60,327 bases of DNA from a virus. Both the position numbers and the translations under genes were made by a program. Of the stretch, positions 1-7,116 are shown piece after piece. The stretch is from the IMG/VR virus record IMGVR_UViG_3300032288_004972, positions 1 to 60,327 of that record. One strand, written 5' to 3'. Within the stretch, counting starts at the first letter, position 1; each line of letters opens with the position of its first letter. The notes below the pieces were generated by a model. The model had not been told where the DNA came from and made no database searches. It saw only the letters and a list, made by a program, of their open reading frames with translations.

Positions 1-118
1 AACCGGAGCCGCTTCAACTGTTGCAGGCCCGACTGGGCCGACGGGAAGCACCGGGCCAACGGGGCCAACTGGCGCAACCGGAGCCGCTTCAACTGTTGCA
101 GGCCCGACTGGGCCGACG
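1..118. repeat. Terminal direct overlap, left copy
   Basis: Bases 1-118 are identical to bases 60210-60327. The overlap lies within a tandem repeat of period 75 bases (25 residues of collagen-like protein), and the reading frame stays in phase across the join. This shows either a circular assembly with an unresolved overlap or two contig ends meeting in a repeat array. It does not by itself prove physical terminal redundancy in the virion. Confidence 0.95.
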
Positions 119-1777
119 GGAAGTACTGGGCCAGCCGGGGCGGGAATAACATACCTCGGAACAGTTGCGAACGCGGCTTCTCTCCCCGGCTACCCCAATG
201 CGTATGGCGGGGCAATCGGAGATGCTTACGTAACACTTAATGACACACATTTGTGGGTTTGGGACGGTTCCGTTTGGGTTGACAATGGCGCGATAACGAC
301 TGTTGCTGGCCCGACTGGGCCGACGGGCTCAACAGGAGCGACGGGGGCTACTGGCCCGACTGGCCCAACTGGAGCAGATTCTACGGTGGCCGGACCGACT
401 GGTCCAACTGGATCGACGGGCGCTACTGGACCAACCGGACCGACAGGCGCGACGGGCGCTACGGGACCGACAGGGCCAACTGGTCCAACTGGCCCTACAG
501 GTGCGACGCCTGCTGTCGGCGGATCAAATACTCAGATCCTTTACAACAATTCTGGCTCAATTGGCGGAGTGTCTACGTTCACTACGGACGGCACCGCGCT
601 GACATTGAGCGGCTCCGCTGCAGGTGACCTTTTCAGGATTACGCAAACCGGCGCTGGCAATGCGTTTGTTGTCGAAGACAGCACCAATCCTGACAGTTCC
701 CCGTTTGTTATTGATGCGAGCGGGAATGTTGCAATTGGCGCAACAACGGCTGATGCGTTACTTACGGTCAATGGTATCGCAAGCTTTGGCGACGGCGCTA
801 TAACAACGCCGTCTATTGCGCATAAGGGCGATCTCAACACCGGCTTCTGGTTTCCCGCAGCGGACACGATTGCGGCTTCTACGGCTGGCGAAGAACGTAT
901 GCGCATCAACAGCAGCGGCAATGTCATTGTCGGCGGCACAACACCATCCACAAAATTTACTGTGCAGGCCGCAACGCAATACAGCGGCATTTCGGTCAAG
1001 AACGCTTCCAATAACATAGTCGAAATCATTGGCACCAACGCCAGCACGAATGATGGCGGCTTGATCCAAGCGCTAAATGGAGGCGTAGTTCAGTCGCGAA
1101 TCAGCGGCACGTCTGTCTTTCCTTCGTACTTTCTCGGAGATGTCGGTATTGGGACGAGTTCGCCGGCATACAAGCTGGATGTATCTGGCTCAGGAGCATT
1201 TAATTCCAATTTATATGTCACGGCTTCTAGCGCCGCTGCACATCTTTGGCTGACAAGTTCTGGTGGTTCCGGAAAACAGTACGCAATTTATTCCGGAACA
1301 GACGGTGCGCTGGCTTTTTACGATAGTTCTGGAACAGCAGAACGTATGCGCATCGACAGCAGCGGCAACGTCGGTATTGGAACAACAACGACAAACCCCA
1401 TTAGTACATCAACAAATCTTGCGGTTTACGGCTCTGCGACTGCATCCACATCGTGGCGTACCGGGGCGGGTAATGGTGGGTATCTGTCAACAGACGGCTC
1501 CACTTACATACAGCTATTTGCGCAAGCCTCAATTCCGCTACTTTTCGGAACCAACAACACAGAACGCATGCGCATCGACGCTAGCGGCAACGTTCGCATC
1601 GGCACTGCGGCATTGGCAACGACAGCTACGGACGGCTTCTTGTATGTCCCCACATGCGCGGGTACGCCGACTGGAACGCCGACTGCAATCACGGGACTTG
1701 CTCCTATCGTCATCAACACAACAAACAACAAACTGTACTTCTACAGCGGCGGCGCATGGCGCGACGCTGGCCCATAA
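2..1777 (+). CDS. Collagen-like tail fibre, C-terminal part (gene spans contig join)
   Basis: The frame is open from base 2 with no start codon; it is the continuation of the gene beginning at 59476. With one 118-base overlap removed the joined protein would be about 836 residues. The N-terminal third here is Gly-X-Thr collagen-like repeat ([10 protein letters not shown] type) interrupted by a short globular insert around bases 150-300. Next comes a [13 protein letters not shown] module that is also found in the fibre gene at 17102. The distal part has repeats of the [14 protein letters not shown] type, common in trimeric phage fibres and spikes, and ends in a small domain with [18 protein letters not shown]. 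Fibres with these repeats often end in an S74 chaperone domain; none is present here. The likely role is host-receptor binding. Repeat copy number, and so the true length, is uncertain because the assembly ends in the repeat. Confidence 0.85.
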   Translation, partial: TGAASTVAGPTGPTGSTGPTGPTGATGAASTVAGPTGPTGSTGPAGAGITYLGTVANAASLPGYPNAYGGAIGDAYVTLNDTHLWVWDGSVWVDNGAITTVAGPTGPTGSTGATGATGPTGPTGADSTVAGPTGPTGSTGATGPTGPTGATGATGPTGPTGPTGPTGATPAVGGSNTQILYNNSGSIGGVSTFTTDGTALTLSGSAAGDLFRITQTGAGNAFVVEDSTNPDSSPFVIDASGNVAIGATTADALLTVNGIASFGDGAITTPSIAHKGDLNTGFWFPAADTIAASTAGEERMRINSSGNVIVGGTTPSTKFTVQAATQYSGISVKNASNNIVEIIGTNASTNDGGLIQALNGGVVQSRISGTSVFPSYFLGDVGIGTSSPAYKLDVSGSGAFNSNLYVTASSAAAHLWLTSSGGSGKQYAIYSGTDGALAFYDSSGTAERMRIDSSGNVGIGTTTTNPISTSTNLAVYGSATASTSWRTGAGNGGYLSTDGSTYIQLFAQASIPLLFGTNNTERMRIDASGNVRIGTAALATTATDGFLYVPTCAGTPTGTPTAITGLAPIVINTTNNKLYFYSGGAWRDAGP

Positions 1778-1789
1778 CGGAGAAACATC

Positions 1790-2116
1790 ATGGCAACTGT
1801 AATCACATGGGTCGTACAGCAAATGGAGTGCTACCCCGAAAAGGATGGTGAGACGGACGTTGTGTTCACCGTCCACTGGCGCTGCAATGGCGTTGATGGT
1901 GAATACACCGGCACCTCCTACGGTACGCAGAGCGTTACTCTCGATCCCGACGCGCCGTTCACGCCTTACGCTGACCTTACGCAAGATCAGGTTATCGGCT
2001 GGGTGAAATCCGCAATGGGCGATGAGCGCGTTGCTGAGATCGAAGCCAGCGTCACCGCGCAGATTGAAAACCAGCGCAACCCGCCGGTGGTAACACCGCC
2101 GCTGCCTTGGGGTTGA
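1790..2116 (+). CDS. Conserved phage small protein (DUF7936-like)
   Basis: This 108-residue protein starts at an ATG preceded by GGAG at good spacing. It opens MATVITWVVQQMECYP and has a central VVFTVHWRCNG strand and a proline-rich tail. That pattern resembles small proteins found beside tail-fibre genes in marine and freshwater phages (DUF7936-like, from memory). It lies 12 bases after the collagen-like fibre and is probably co-transcribed with it. No catalytic motif or membrane segment is visible. Function is unknown; a fibre-associated or head-tail accessory role is only inferred from position. Confidence 0.75.
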   Translation: MATVITWVVQQMECYPEKDGETDVVFTVHWRCNGVDGEYTGTSYGTQSVTLDPDAPFTPYADLTQDQVIGWVKSAMGDERVAEIEASVTAQIENQRNPPVVTPPLPWG

Positions 2117-2123
2117 AAATAAA

Positions 2124-2228
2124 ATGACGCACGAAATGGCTAGAGCTTTGTGTGAAGCGGGTTACATTTCCGTTGCCGAATACATCGCGCTCTGCAATAA
2201 ACATGGATGGTTAAAAGCGGGGAGTTAA
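2124..2228 (+). CDS. Very small protein, unknown
   Basis: A 34-residue frame starting MTHEMARALCEAGYISVAEY sits between two better supported genes with 7 bases before it and 1 base after it. It looks like one amphipathic helix plus a short tail. The upstream ribosome binding site is poor (only an A-rich stretch). It is kept because the tight packing on both sides leaves no other use for the sequence. No function can be assigned. Confidence 0.45.
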   Translation: MTHEMARALCEAGYISVAEYIALCNKHGWLKAGS

Positions 2229-2229
2229 A

Positions 2230-2397
2230 ATGGAAAACAAGGAAGTCAGCATAGTTCTGCCAGTTCAGGCATGGAACGTTGTCATGAACGCTCTTGGCCA
2301 GAGGCCTTTTCTTGAGGTTGCAGATTTGATCGCAAAGATCAAACAGCAAGCAGAAAATCAGCTTGCTCAAGTCGGAGCGCAAGAGCCGGAGAAGTAG
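2230..2397 (+). CDS. Small helical protein, unknown
   Basis: This 55-residue protein begins MENKEVSIVLPVQAWNVVMN. It is preceded by GGGGAGTTAAA, a good ribosome binding site inside the end of the previous gene. The pattern is a short beta strand followed by two helices; the second (LIAKIKQQAENQL) is strongly amphipathic and could dimerise. Similar tiny proteins are common downstream of fibre genes in tailed phages, but no function is known to me. It ends 4 bases before the methyltransferase start. Confidence 0.6.
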   Translation: MENKEVSIVLPVQAWNVVMNALGQRPFLEVADLIAKIKQQAENQLAQVGAQEPEK

Positions 2398-2401
2398 TTC
2401 A

Positions 2402-3001
2402 ATGACCCCGATCGCGGACATTGAGTTTGTTGGCGACCTAAGTCTCAGCGATGCTAGGCAACTGGCACTGCTTGGGGCAAAGGCCGCCCGCATTCTTGAG
2501 TTCGGGGTCGGGGGCAGCACTCAAATCTTTGCTCAGTGCTGCCCACAGACACTCGTGTGTGTCGACACGGACCTCGCTTGGATCGAGCGCACGCAGGCCA
2601 ATCTCAAGAGGATAAGTCACAAAAATTGGACCGTGCCTTGGTTCGACACGTACCCATACACGCCCGACCGTTTCTTTGATCTCGTCTTTGTTGATGGGCA
2701 CCCAAGCAAGCGGCTGGACTTCGCCATGCTTGTTTGGGCACATCTGCAAGTTGGCGGAAAGATGGTCTTTCACGACACCCGCCGCTTTGAGTATTTCCGC
2801 GAACTGGCGTGGGTGACACAGTCGTTTTTTAGTGAAGTGTCGCAAATCGAGATAAACGTCGGAGGCAGCAATCTATCGATCATAACGAAGTGCGCTCCGG
2901 TCCATTACGAGAACTGGAACCTGACAGAGGATAAGCCGATGTGGGCCTACGGGGCCTCGGAAGTGCCGGAGGGGGAAAAGTTATGGAAGATCGGAAGCTA
3001 A
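2402..3001 (+). CDS. Class I SAM-dependent methyltransferase-like protein
   Basis: The 199-residue protein has a Rossmann-type SAM-binding signature: ILEFGVGGS at residues 31-39 (motif I with acidic E33) and CVDTD at 53-57 (acidic residue at the end of strand 2). LVFVDGHPSKR follows about 40 residues later (motif IV region), then a GGKMVFHDT strand. This resembles small methyltransferases that act on sugars or small molecules. The ATG at 2402 is used; a longer frame exists upstream but overlaps the previous gene. The gene overlaps the glycosyltransferase start by 19 bases, so the two are translationally linked. It probably methylates a sugar added by that enzyme, but the substrate is unproven. 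Confidence 0.75.
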   Translation: MTPIADIEFVGDLSLSDARQLALLGAKAARILEFGVGGSTQIFAQCCPQTLVCVDTDLAWIERTQANLKRISHKNWTVPWFDTYPYTPDRFFDLVFVDGHPSKRLDFAMLVWAHLQVGGKMVFHDTRRFEYFRELAWVTQSFFSEVSQIEINVGGSNLSIITKCAPVHYENWNLTEDKPMWAYGASEVPEGEKLWKIGS

Positions 3002-4074
3002 AAATTGCGGTCTACGCAATTAGCAAAAACGAAGAGAAGTTCGTCAAGCGATTCTGCGAAGCAGCCAAAGACGCCGATGCGATCTACATCTCGGACACAG
3101 GAAGCACCGATGGAACGGTTGAGTTGGCGCGTTCGTGCGGTGCTGTGGTCAATCATATTTGTATTACTCCTTGGCGTTTTGACCACGCTCGCAATACTGC
3201 TCTCGCTCTTCTCCCTCGCGATATCGATATTTGCGTCTCTCTTGATCTAGACGAGGTGCTTCAGTCCGGCTGGCGCGAGGAGATCGAGCGCGTTTGGAAG
3301 CTCGGGGAGACGACCCGCCTGCGTTATATGTTCGATTGGGGCTGCGGAATCGCCTTCAAATACGAGAAGATCCACGCACGCCACGGGTATCATTGGCACC
3401 ACCCCTGTCATGAGTACCCGGTGCCGGATGGGCGGATCACTGAAGTCTGGGCCGACACCGACATGCTCCTCGTCGTGCATAAGGCTGACCCAACGAAGTC
3501 GCGGGGCCAGTACCTCGACTTGCTTGAACTGTCGGTGAAGGAAGATCCCGATTGTCCGCGCAATGCCTTCTACTATGCTCGGGAGCTCTCGTTTCACGCC
3601 AAGTGGCGGGAGGCGATCACGGCCTGTGAGAAATACCTGAAGCTTCCGCGCGCCGACTGGCCGAATGAAAGGTGCTACGCCTACCGCGTCATGGGGCGCT
3701 GCTACAATGAACTAAATGAGCCTTGGAATGCGGAGCGCATGTTCCAGATGGCGGCCTATGAAGCGCCGAACACTCGTGAGCCTTGGTGCGAATTGGCGAT
3801 GTTGATGTATCGTCAGAAGCGTTGGGAAGAATGTTTTGCTTACGCAACGCGGGCTCTAAAGATCACTGATCGCCTGATGGTCTACACGGTAGATCCGGAG
3901 GTTTGGGGCGCGCAGCCGCACGATCTTGCGAGCATCTCGGCTTATTGGATGGGGCTTCAAGACATTGCCATTAAGCAGGCAGAGATCGCCGTTGGCCTTG
4001 AACCGAGCAACGAACGATTGAAAAACAACTTAAAGTTTTTGAAAGAAGGCCCACTCGAGGAAAAGGCGGCATGA
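2983..4074 (+). CDS. Family 2-type glycosyltransferase with C-terminal TPR-like repeats
   Basis: The 363-residue protein starts at an ATG with a strong GGAGGGGG ribosome binding site inside the methyltransferase gene. The GT-A fold is indicated by AISKNEEKF near residue 12, ISDTGSTDGT at 36-45 and the DLD metal/nucleotide-sugar motif at 88-90 (DLDEVL). The second half is a helical repeat region (about residues 205-345) resembling TPR units. This is the layout of SunS-like and related peptide or surface glycosyltransferases. It lies two genes beyond a Thr-rich collagen-like fibre, so the fibre is a plausible acceptor; host surface glycan is the alternative. It ends with an ATGA overlap onto the next gene. 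Confidence 0.85.
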   Translation: MEDRKLKIAVYAISKNEEKFVKRFCEAAKDADAIYISDTGSTDGTVELARSCGAVVNHICITPWRFDHARNTALALLPRDIDICVSLDLDEVLQSGWREEIERVWKLGETTRLRYMFDWGCGIAFKYEKIHARHGYHWHHPCHEYPVPDGRITEVWADTDMLLVVHKADPTKSRGQYLDLLELSVKEDPDCPRNAFYYARELSFHAKWREAITACEKYLKLPRADWPNERCYAYRVMGRCYNELNEPWNAERMFQMAAYEAPNTREPWCELAMLMYRQKRWEECFAYATRALKITDRLMVYTVDPEVWGAQPHDLASISAYWMGLQDIAIKQAEIAVGLEPSNERLKNNLKFLKEGPLEEKAA

Positions 4075-4310
4075 ATATGGACTTACAGACTATAATAAAC
4101 GGGCTTCTCGCAGCGATCCTAACGGGCGTTGGTTGGGCAGCGAGAGAGCTTTGGAGTGCCGTCAAGCGGTTACGCGAAGATTTGCAAAAAATTGAAGTTG
4201 CGCTCCCGACGAACTATGTCCGAAAGGACGAATTCGCGGAGGGAATCAAAGAAATAAAAAACATGCTCGAAAGAATTTTCGAAAAACTGGACCACAAGGC
4301 TGATAAGTAA
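4071..4310 (+). CDS. Small membrane-anchored coiled-coil protein
   Basis: This 79-residue protein overlaps the glycosyltransferase stop by ATGA. Residues about 7-25 form one hydrophobic segment (IINGLLAAILTGVGWAA). A charged helix follows, with the YVRKDEF motif near residue 50 and a terminal coiled coil (IKEIKNMLERIFEKLDHK). Proteins with this layout often occur near phage lysis or tail genes and are sometimes called holin-associated or putative holins. With only one membrane helix and a long coil it could equally be an accessory lysis regulator. Role uncertain. Confidence 0.65.
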   Translation: MNMDLQTIINGLLAAILTGVGWAARELWSAVKRLREDLQKIEVALPTNYVRKDEFAEGIKEIKNMLERIFEKLDHKADK

Positions 4311-5176
4311 TGGCTAACGAGAAAGTCGCCATTTGGAATCAGACAATCAAGCTGGGAAGGCCTCCGGCAAATGGCGAGCTTTTGATTGGCGACGGCACCG
4401 GGTTTAATCTTGCGAACATAACGGCGGGATCAAACGTCACGATCAGCAACACTGCTGGCGGGATATCTATCGCCTCAAGCAATCCGGGCGGCACTCTTAC
4501 TGCGGTAACGGCTTCTTCGCCTCTCGCCTCAAGCGGCGGGACCACGCCTAACATATCTCTGAGTGGTACAGTAGGTGTCGCCAATGGCGGCACGGGGCAA
4601 ACTAGCTACACTGATGGGCAGTTACTAATTGGAAATACAACCGGCAATACGCTGGCCAAGGCGACATTGACCGCCGGGACAAATGTCGCAATAACTAACG
4701 GCAGTGGCTCGATTACAATTGCGGTTACTGGCGTGGATCTGACTTCCCGCATGACCAGCAACGTGGATTTTACAAGTAACACGACTTTTGCAGACTTAAC
4801 AGGCCTTTCTTTCACGGCTGATGCAAACAGTATTTACGTTATGGAAGCATTTATTTATGCGACATTCGCGGGAGCAGGAAAATTCAAGTTGAGGGTTACG
4901 GGTCCGAGTTCAACTGAGATCTTTTTTGGCGGCACTGAAAACAATGGTATTGGCCTAAACGTCACTTCTGCGGGCACGACAACTGCGTTTAGCAGTGACT
5001 TGTTTAACTTTACGGCTGCTGGAGCAGTGACGACGGGAATAGCGCACCTGTACGGGACATTTAACGTCGGCAACAGCGGCGGCACAGTGCAAATCCAAGG
5101 AGCGCAAGCCGCGTCGAGCGCAACGACGACTTCATTCAAAACCGGCTCGTGGGTGCAATACAGGAAAGTAACGTAA
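4310..5176 (+). CDS. Fibre-like virion protein with repeated GQLLIGN modules
   Basis: The 288-residue protein overlaps its upstream neighbour by one base. Two modules of about 35 residues are evident, one starting GELLIGDGTGFNLANITAG and one starting GQLLIGNTTGNTLAKATL. Each ends in an alternating Thr/Ser/Ile beta strand (VTISNTAGGISIA and its copy). A linker GVANGGTGQTSY, typical of phage fibre proteins, joins them. The C-terminal 140 residues look like a beta sandwich (TFADLTGLSFTADANSIY onward). It is probably a second fibre or appendage protein, since it sits in the same operon as the collagen-like fibre. No enzymatic motif is seen. Confidence 0.75.
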   Translation: MANEKVAIWNQTIKLGRPPANGELLIGDGTGFNLANITAGSNVTISNTAGGISIASSNPGGTLTAVTASSPLASSGGTTPNISLSGTVGVANGGTGQTSYTDGQLLIGNTTGNTLAKATLTAGTNVAITNGSGSITIAVTGVDLTSRMTSNVDFTSNTTFADLTGLSFTADANSIYVMEAFIYATFAGAGKFKLRVTGPSSTEIFFGGTENNGIGLNVTSAGTTTAFSSDLFNFTAAGAVTTGIAHLYGTFNVGNSGGTVQIQGAQAASSATTTSFKTGSWVQYRKVT

Positions 5177-5796
5177 TGACCTACACCATCATAAACCACA
5201 TCCTCCAAAAAGACGGCAAGCCGGTGCCGCAGAAGGCGACGCCAAACAAGGGTGGCGTCATCGCCCCCTCAATACTTGTGATGCACTTCACGGGCGCGGA
5301 CAACGCCTCGGGCTCGATCAATTGGCTTTGTGATCCTCAGTCAAGGGTCAGCGCGCATCTGGTCCTTGATCAGAAGGGCAACGTCACGCAGCTCGCGCCG
5401 TTCAACCGGGCTTGTTGGCACGCTGGAAAGTCAAGCTGGGGCAAGGTGACAGCGATCAATTCCAACTCGATCGGCATAGAGATGGCGAACTGCGGGCCGC
5501 TTAAGAAAATGGCGGACGGCACCTATCGCGCTGAGTTGGCAAAAAAGACCTTCCCGCCGTCAGAAGTCGTCATTGCTGGCCACAAAAACAGCCCCAAGAC
5601 TGTCATTGGTTGGGACGACTACCCCGCCACACAGGTGCAGGCGAGCATCGAAATCATGGCGGCGATCGTCGCTACATATGGAATAAAAGAAAACAATGTC
5701 GTTGGGCACGACGACATTGCTCCCGGACGCAAGGTCGATCCCGGCCCGGCGTATCCTATGGCGCGGGTGAAAAGCGCCGCTTTTGGCAGAAAGTAG
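5176..5796 (+). CDS. N-acetylmuramoyl-L-alanine amidase endolysin (Amidase_2)
   Basis: This 206-residue endolysin would cleave the amide bond between N-acetylmuramic acid and L-alanine in peptidoglycan. Amidase_2 features are H37 in LVMHFTGAD, HLVLDQKGNVTQL in the middle, the ACWHAGKS and NSIGIEM segments, and C-terminal VVGHDDIAPGRKVDPG. The latter supplies the second zinc histidine and the DPG aspartate. There is no signal peptide, so release would depend on the holin encoded next. The ATG at 5176 overlaps the preceding stop by one base and is preferred over an in-frame upstream start inside that gene. It heads a lysis cassette of amidase, holin and spanins. Confidence 0.92.
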   Translation: MTYTIINHILQKDGKPVPQKATPNKGGVIAPSILVMHFTGADNASGSINWLCDPQSRVSAHLVLDQKGNVTQLAPFNRACWHAGKSSWGKVTAINSNSIGIEMANCGPLKKMADGTYRAELAKKTFPPSEVVIAGHKNSPKTVIGWDDYPATQVQASIEIMAAIVATYGIKENNVVGHDDIAPGRKVDPGPAYPMARVKSAAFGRK

Positions 5797-5802
5797 GAGG
5801 AC

Positions 5803-5967
5803 ATGATGGTGACGAAATATGATAAGGCAATTGCCGCTCTTGTCGGCACGGCATTGTCTTTTTTGGCGACCAAGTGGACAGGCGCAGCTGACCCGGCGTT
5901 GCAGGCGGCGGTTATCACGATCGTTACGACCGCGCTCGTTTACTTCGTTCCGAATGCCAAGGCATGA
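5803..5967 (+). CDS. Putative holin, two membrane segments
   Basis: A 54-residue protein starts MMVTKYDKAIAALVGTALSF and is preceded by a perfect AGGAGG. Two hydrophobic stretches (about residues 9-22 and 33-48, AAVITIVTTALVYFVP) are separated by a short polar turn with TGAADPALQ. This matches small two-helix holins, which form membrane lesions that let the endolysin out. It is placed between the amidase and the spanins and overlaps the inner spanin by ATGA. The name rests on size, topology and position, not on a family match. Confidence 0.75.
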   Translation: MMVTKYDKAIAALVGTALSFLATKWTGAADPALQAAVITIVTTALVYFVPNAKA

Positions 5968-6176
5968 GCGCCTACGTCTTTTATGGCATCATTGTCCTGC
6001 TTTGCGGAGGCCTCTTGTGGGCCTTCGCGAAGATGGCTGAGGCCACGGGCGAGGCGCGCGCATTGCGTGCGCAAGCTGAAAAGGATGCGGAAAATGCAAA
6101 AGCGGCTGGCGTTGAAGTTGCTCGGCATACCACTACTGCTGACACCGTTGGCAGGATGCAAGATGGCGGATTCTAG
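5964..6176 (+). CDS. Rz: Inner-membrane spanin subunit (Rz-like)
   Basis: The 70-residue protein has one N-terminal membrane helix (YVFYGIIVLLCGGLLWAF). A periplasmic helical segment rich in Ala, Glu and Arg follows (MAEATGEARALRAQAEKDA), the layout of an i-spanin. Its coding region contains the start of the o-spanin in the +1 frame, the embedded arrangement typical of Rz/Rz1 pairs. The two proteins would join to span the periplasm and fuse the inner and outer membranes in the last lysis step. It is shorter than lambda Rz but within the range of spanins in small podophages. Confidence 0.82.
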   Translation: MSAYVFYGIIVLLCGGLLWAFAKMAEATGEARALRAQAEKDAENAKAAGVEVARHTTTADTVGRMQDGGF

Positions 6177-6315
6177 CGCCTGTCCTCCGCTGGTGACTTA
6201 TTCAAAGGAATTCCAGCAGAAGGCGGCTCAGGAGCTTCCGAAAGCGGGGGAAAATGTTCAGGTCCTCGTAAATGATTACGGGAACCTGCGACAGGCCTGC
6301 AGAGTGCTCCGGTAA
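6085..6315 (+). CDS. Rz1: Outer-membrane spanin lipoprotein (Rz1-like)
   Basis: A 76-residue frame (starting at 6085, or at 6094 with three fewer residues) begins with a basic N-region and the hydrophobic stretch LALKLLGIPLLLTPLAGC. The last six residues form a lipobox, with Cys25 as the lipidated residue. The mature part, about 51 residues, includes CPPLVTYSKEFQQKAAQEL. The first 92 bases overlap the inner-spanin gene in another frame. This confirms a Gram-negative host. The start is ambiguous because neither ATG has a strong ribosome binding site. Confidence 0.82.
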   Translation: MRKMQKRLALKLLGIPLLLTPLAGCKMADSSACPPLVTYSKEFQQKAAQELPKAGENVQVLVNDYGNLRQACRVLR

Positions 6316-6326
6316 AAGAAAACAAT

Positions 6327-6354
6327 TTGATATAAAACAAAAACAAGAGATAAT
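6327..6354 (+). promoter_or_regulatory. Candidate sigma70-type promoter before the adaptor gene
   Basis: In the AT-rich 72-base gap after the spanins, TTGATA at 6327-6332 is followed by a 16-base spacer and GATAAT at 6349-6354. This is a close match to a housekeeping promoter. It lies 34 bases upstream of the adaptor start, and no terminator is seen in the gap. It could give extra expression of the tail and ejection genes. Confidence 0.5.
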
Positions 6355-6387
6355 TAACAGAGGGCTCGTTCCCAGAATGGCGCGCGA

Positions 6388-7110
6388 ATGACGACGGGTC
6401 TGACCTACGCAACTGCGAAAACCCAACTTGCGACAATGGCTGTTGTCGACGAGAACGATTCAAATTTTTTGATCGTTCTACCGCAAGCGATTACCTATGC
6501 GGAGAACCGTTTGTGTCGGGATTTGGATTTTCTCCAATTCTCCTCCGCAGTAACAGGGAACCTTGTCGCAGGGAACCGTTCTTTGTCTTTAGCCGCAGGA
6601 ACCTTTGTTGTTCTTGAGCAAGCGAACATCATCACGCCTGCTGGAACGACAAATCCGGACGGAGCGACCGCTTCTCGCAACCCTTGTTTGCCAACGACAA
6701 AAGAATTCCTTGACGCAGTTTATGGGTCAAATATTACCGCAAATCGAGCGATGCCGCGTTATTTCGTCCCATTCAATGACAATACTTTCTTGTTTGGTCC
6801 TGTTCCGGATTCGGCTTACACTGTTGAATTTGTCGGTATGATCCGCCCCGAAAGTCTGTCCGCAACAAACACAACGACATTTATCAGCACTTATTTGCCT
6901 GATCTTTTTATTATGGCGACAATGATTTATTTGTCTGCATATCAAAGAAATTTCGGCCGTCAAAGTGACGAGCCCCAAATGGCTCAATCTTATGAGAATC
7001 AATACCAGCTGCTCCTGAAAGGTGCAACAGTTGAAGAGGCCCGCAAGAAATTCGAAGCTTCTGGATGGACTTCTAATTCTCCTTCCGTTGTTGCAACGCC
7101 GACGAGGTGA
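6388..7110 (+). CDS. SU10-type head-tail adaptor protein
   Basis: The 240-residue protein resembles the adaptor family named after phage SU10. That family sits below the portal in podoviruses with long-head or nozzle-type tails. Supporting segments are LPQAITYAENRLCRDLDFLQF near residue 30 (the family hallmark of an acidic helix ending in R-x-L-D), a FLFGPVPDSAYTVEFVGMI strand pair, and a helical C-terminus with YLPDLFIMATMIYLSAYQR. It is followed after 6 bases by the nozzle-like gene. The ribosome binding site is weak. Family assignment is from remembered sequence pattern. Confidence 0.75.
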   Translation: MTTGLTYATAKTQLATMAVVDENDSNFLIVLPQAITYAENRLCRDLDFLQFSSAVTGNLVAGNRSLSLAAGTFVVLEQANIITPAGTTNPDGATASRNPCLPTTKEFLDAVYGSNITANRAMPRYFVPFNDNTFLFGPVPDSAYTVEFVGMIRPESLSATNTTTFISTYLPDLFIMATMIYLSAYQRNFGRQSDEPQMAQSYENQYQLLLKGATVEEARKKFEASGWTSNSPSVVATPTR

Positions 7111-7116
7111 TGGCCA

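Noticed and set aside
4071-4310. Calling this membrane coiled-coil protein the holin
   Set aside because: The 54-residue two-span protein directly between amidase and spanins is the better candidate; this one has a single membrane segment and a long coil.
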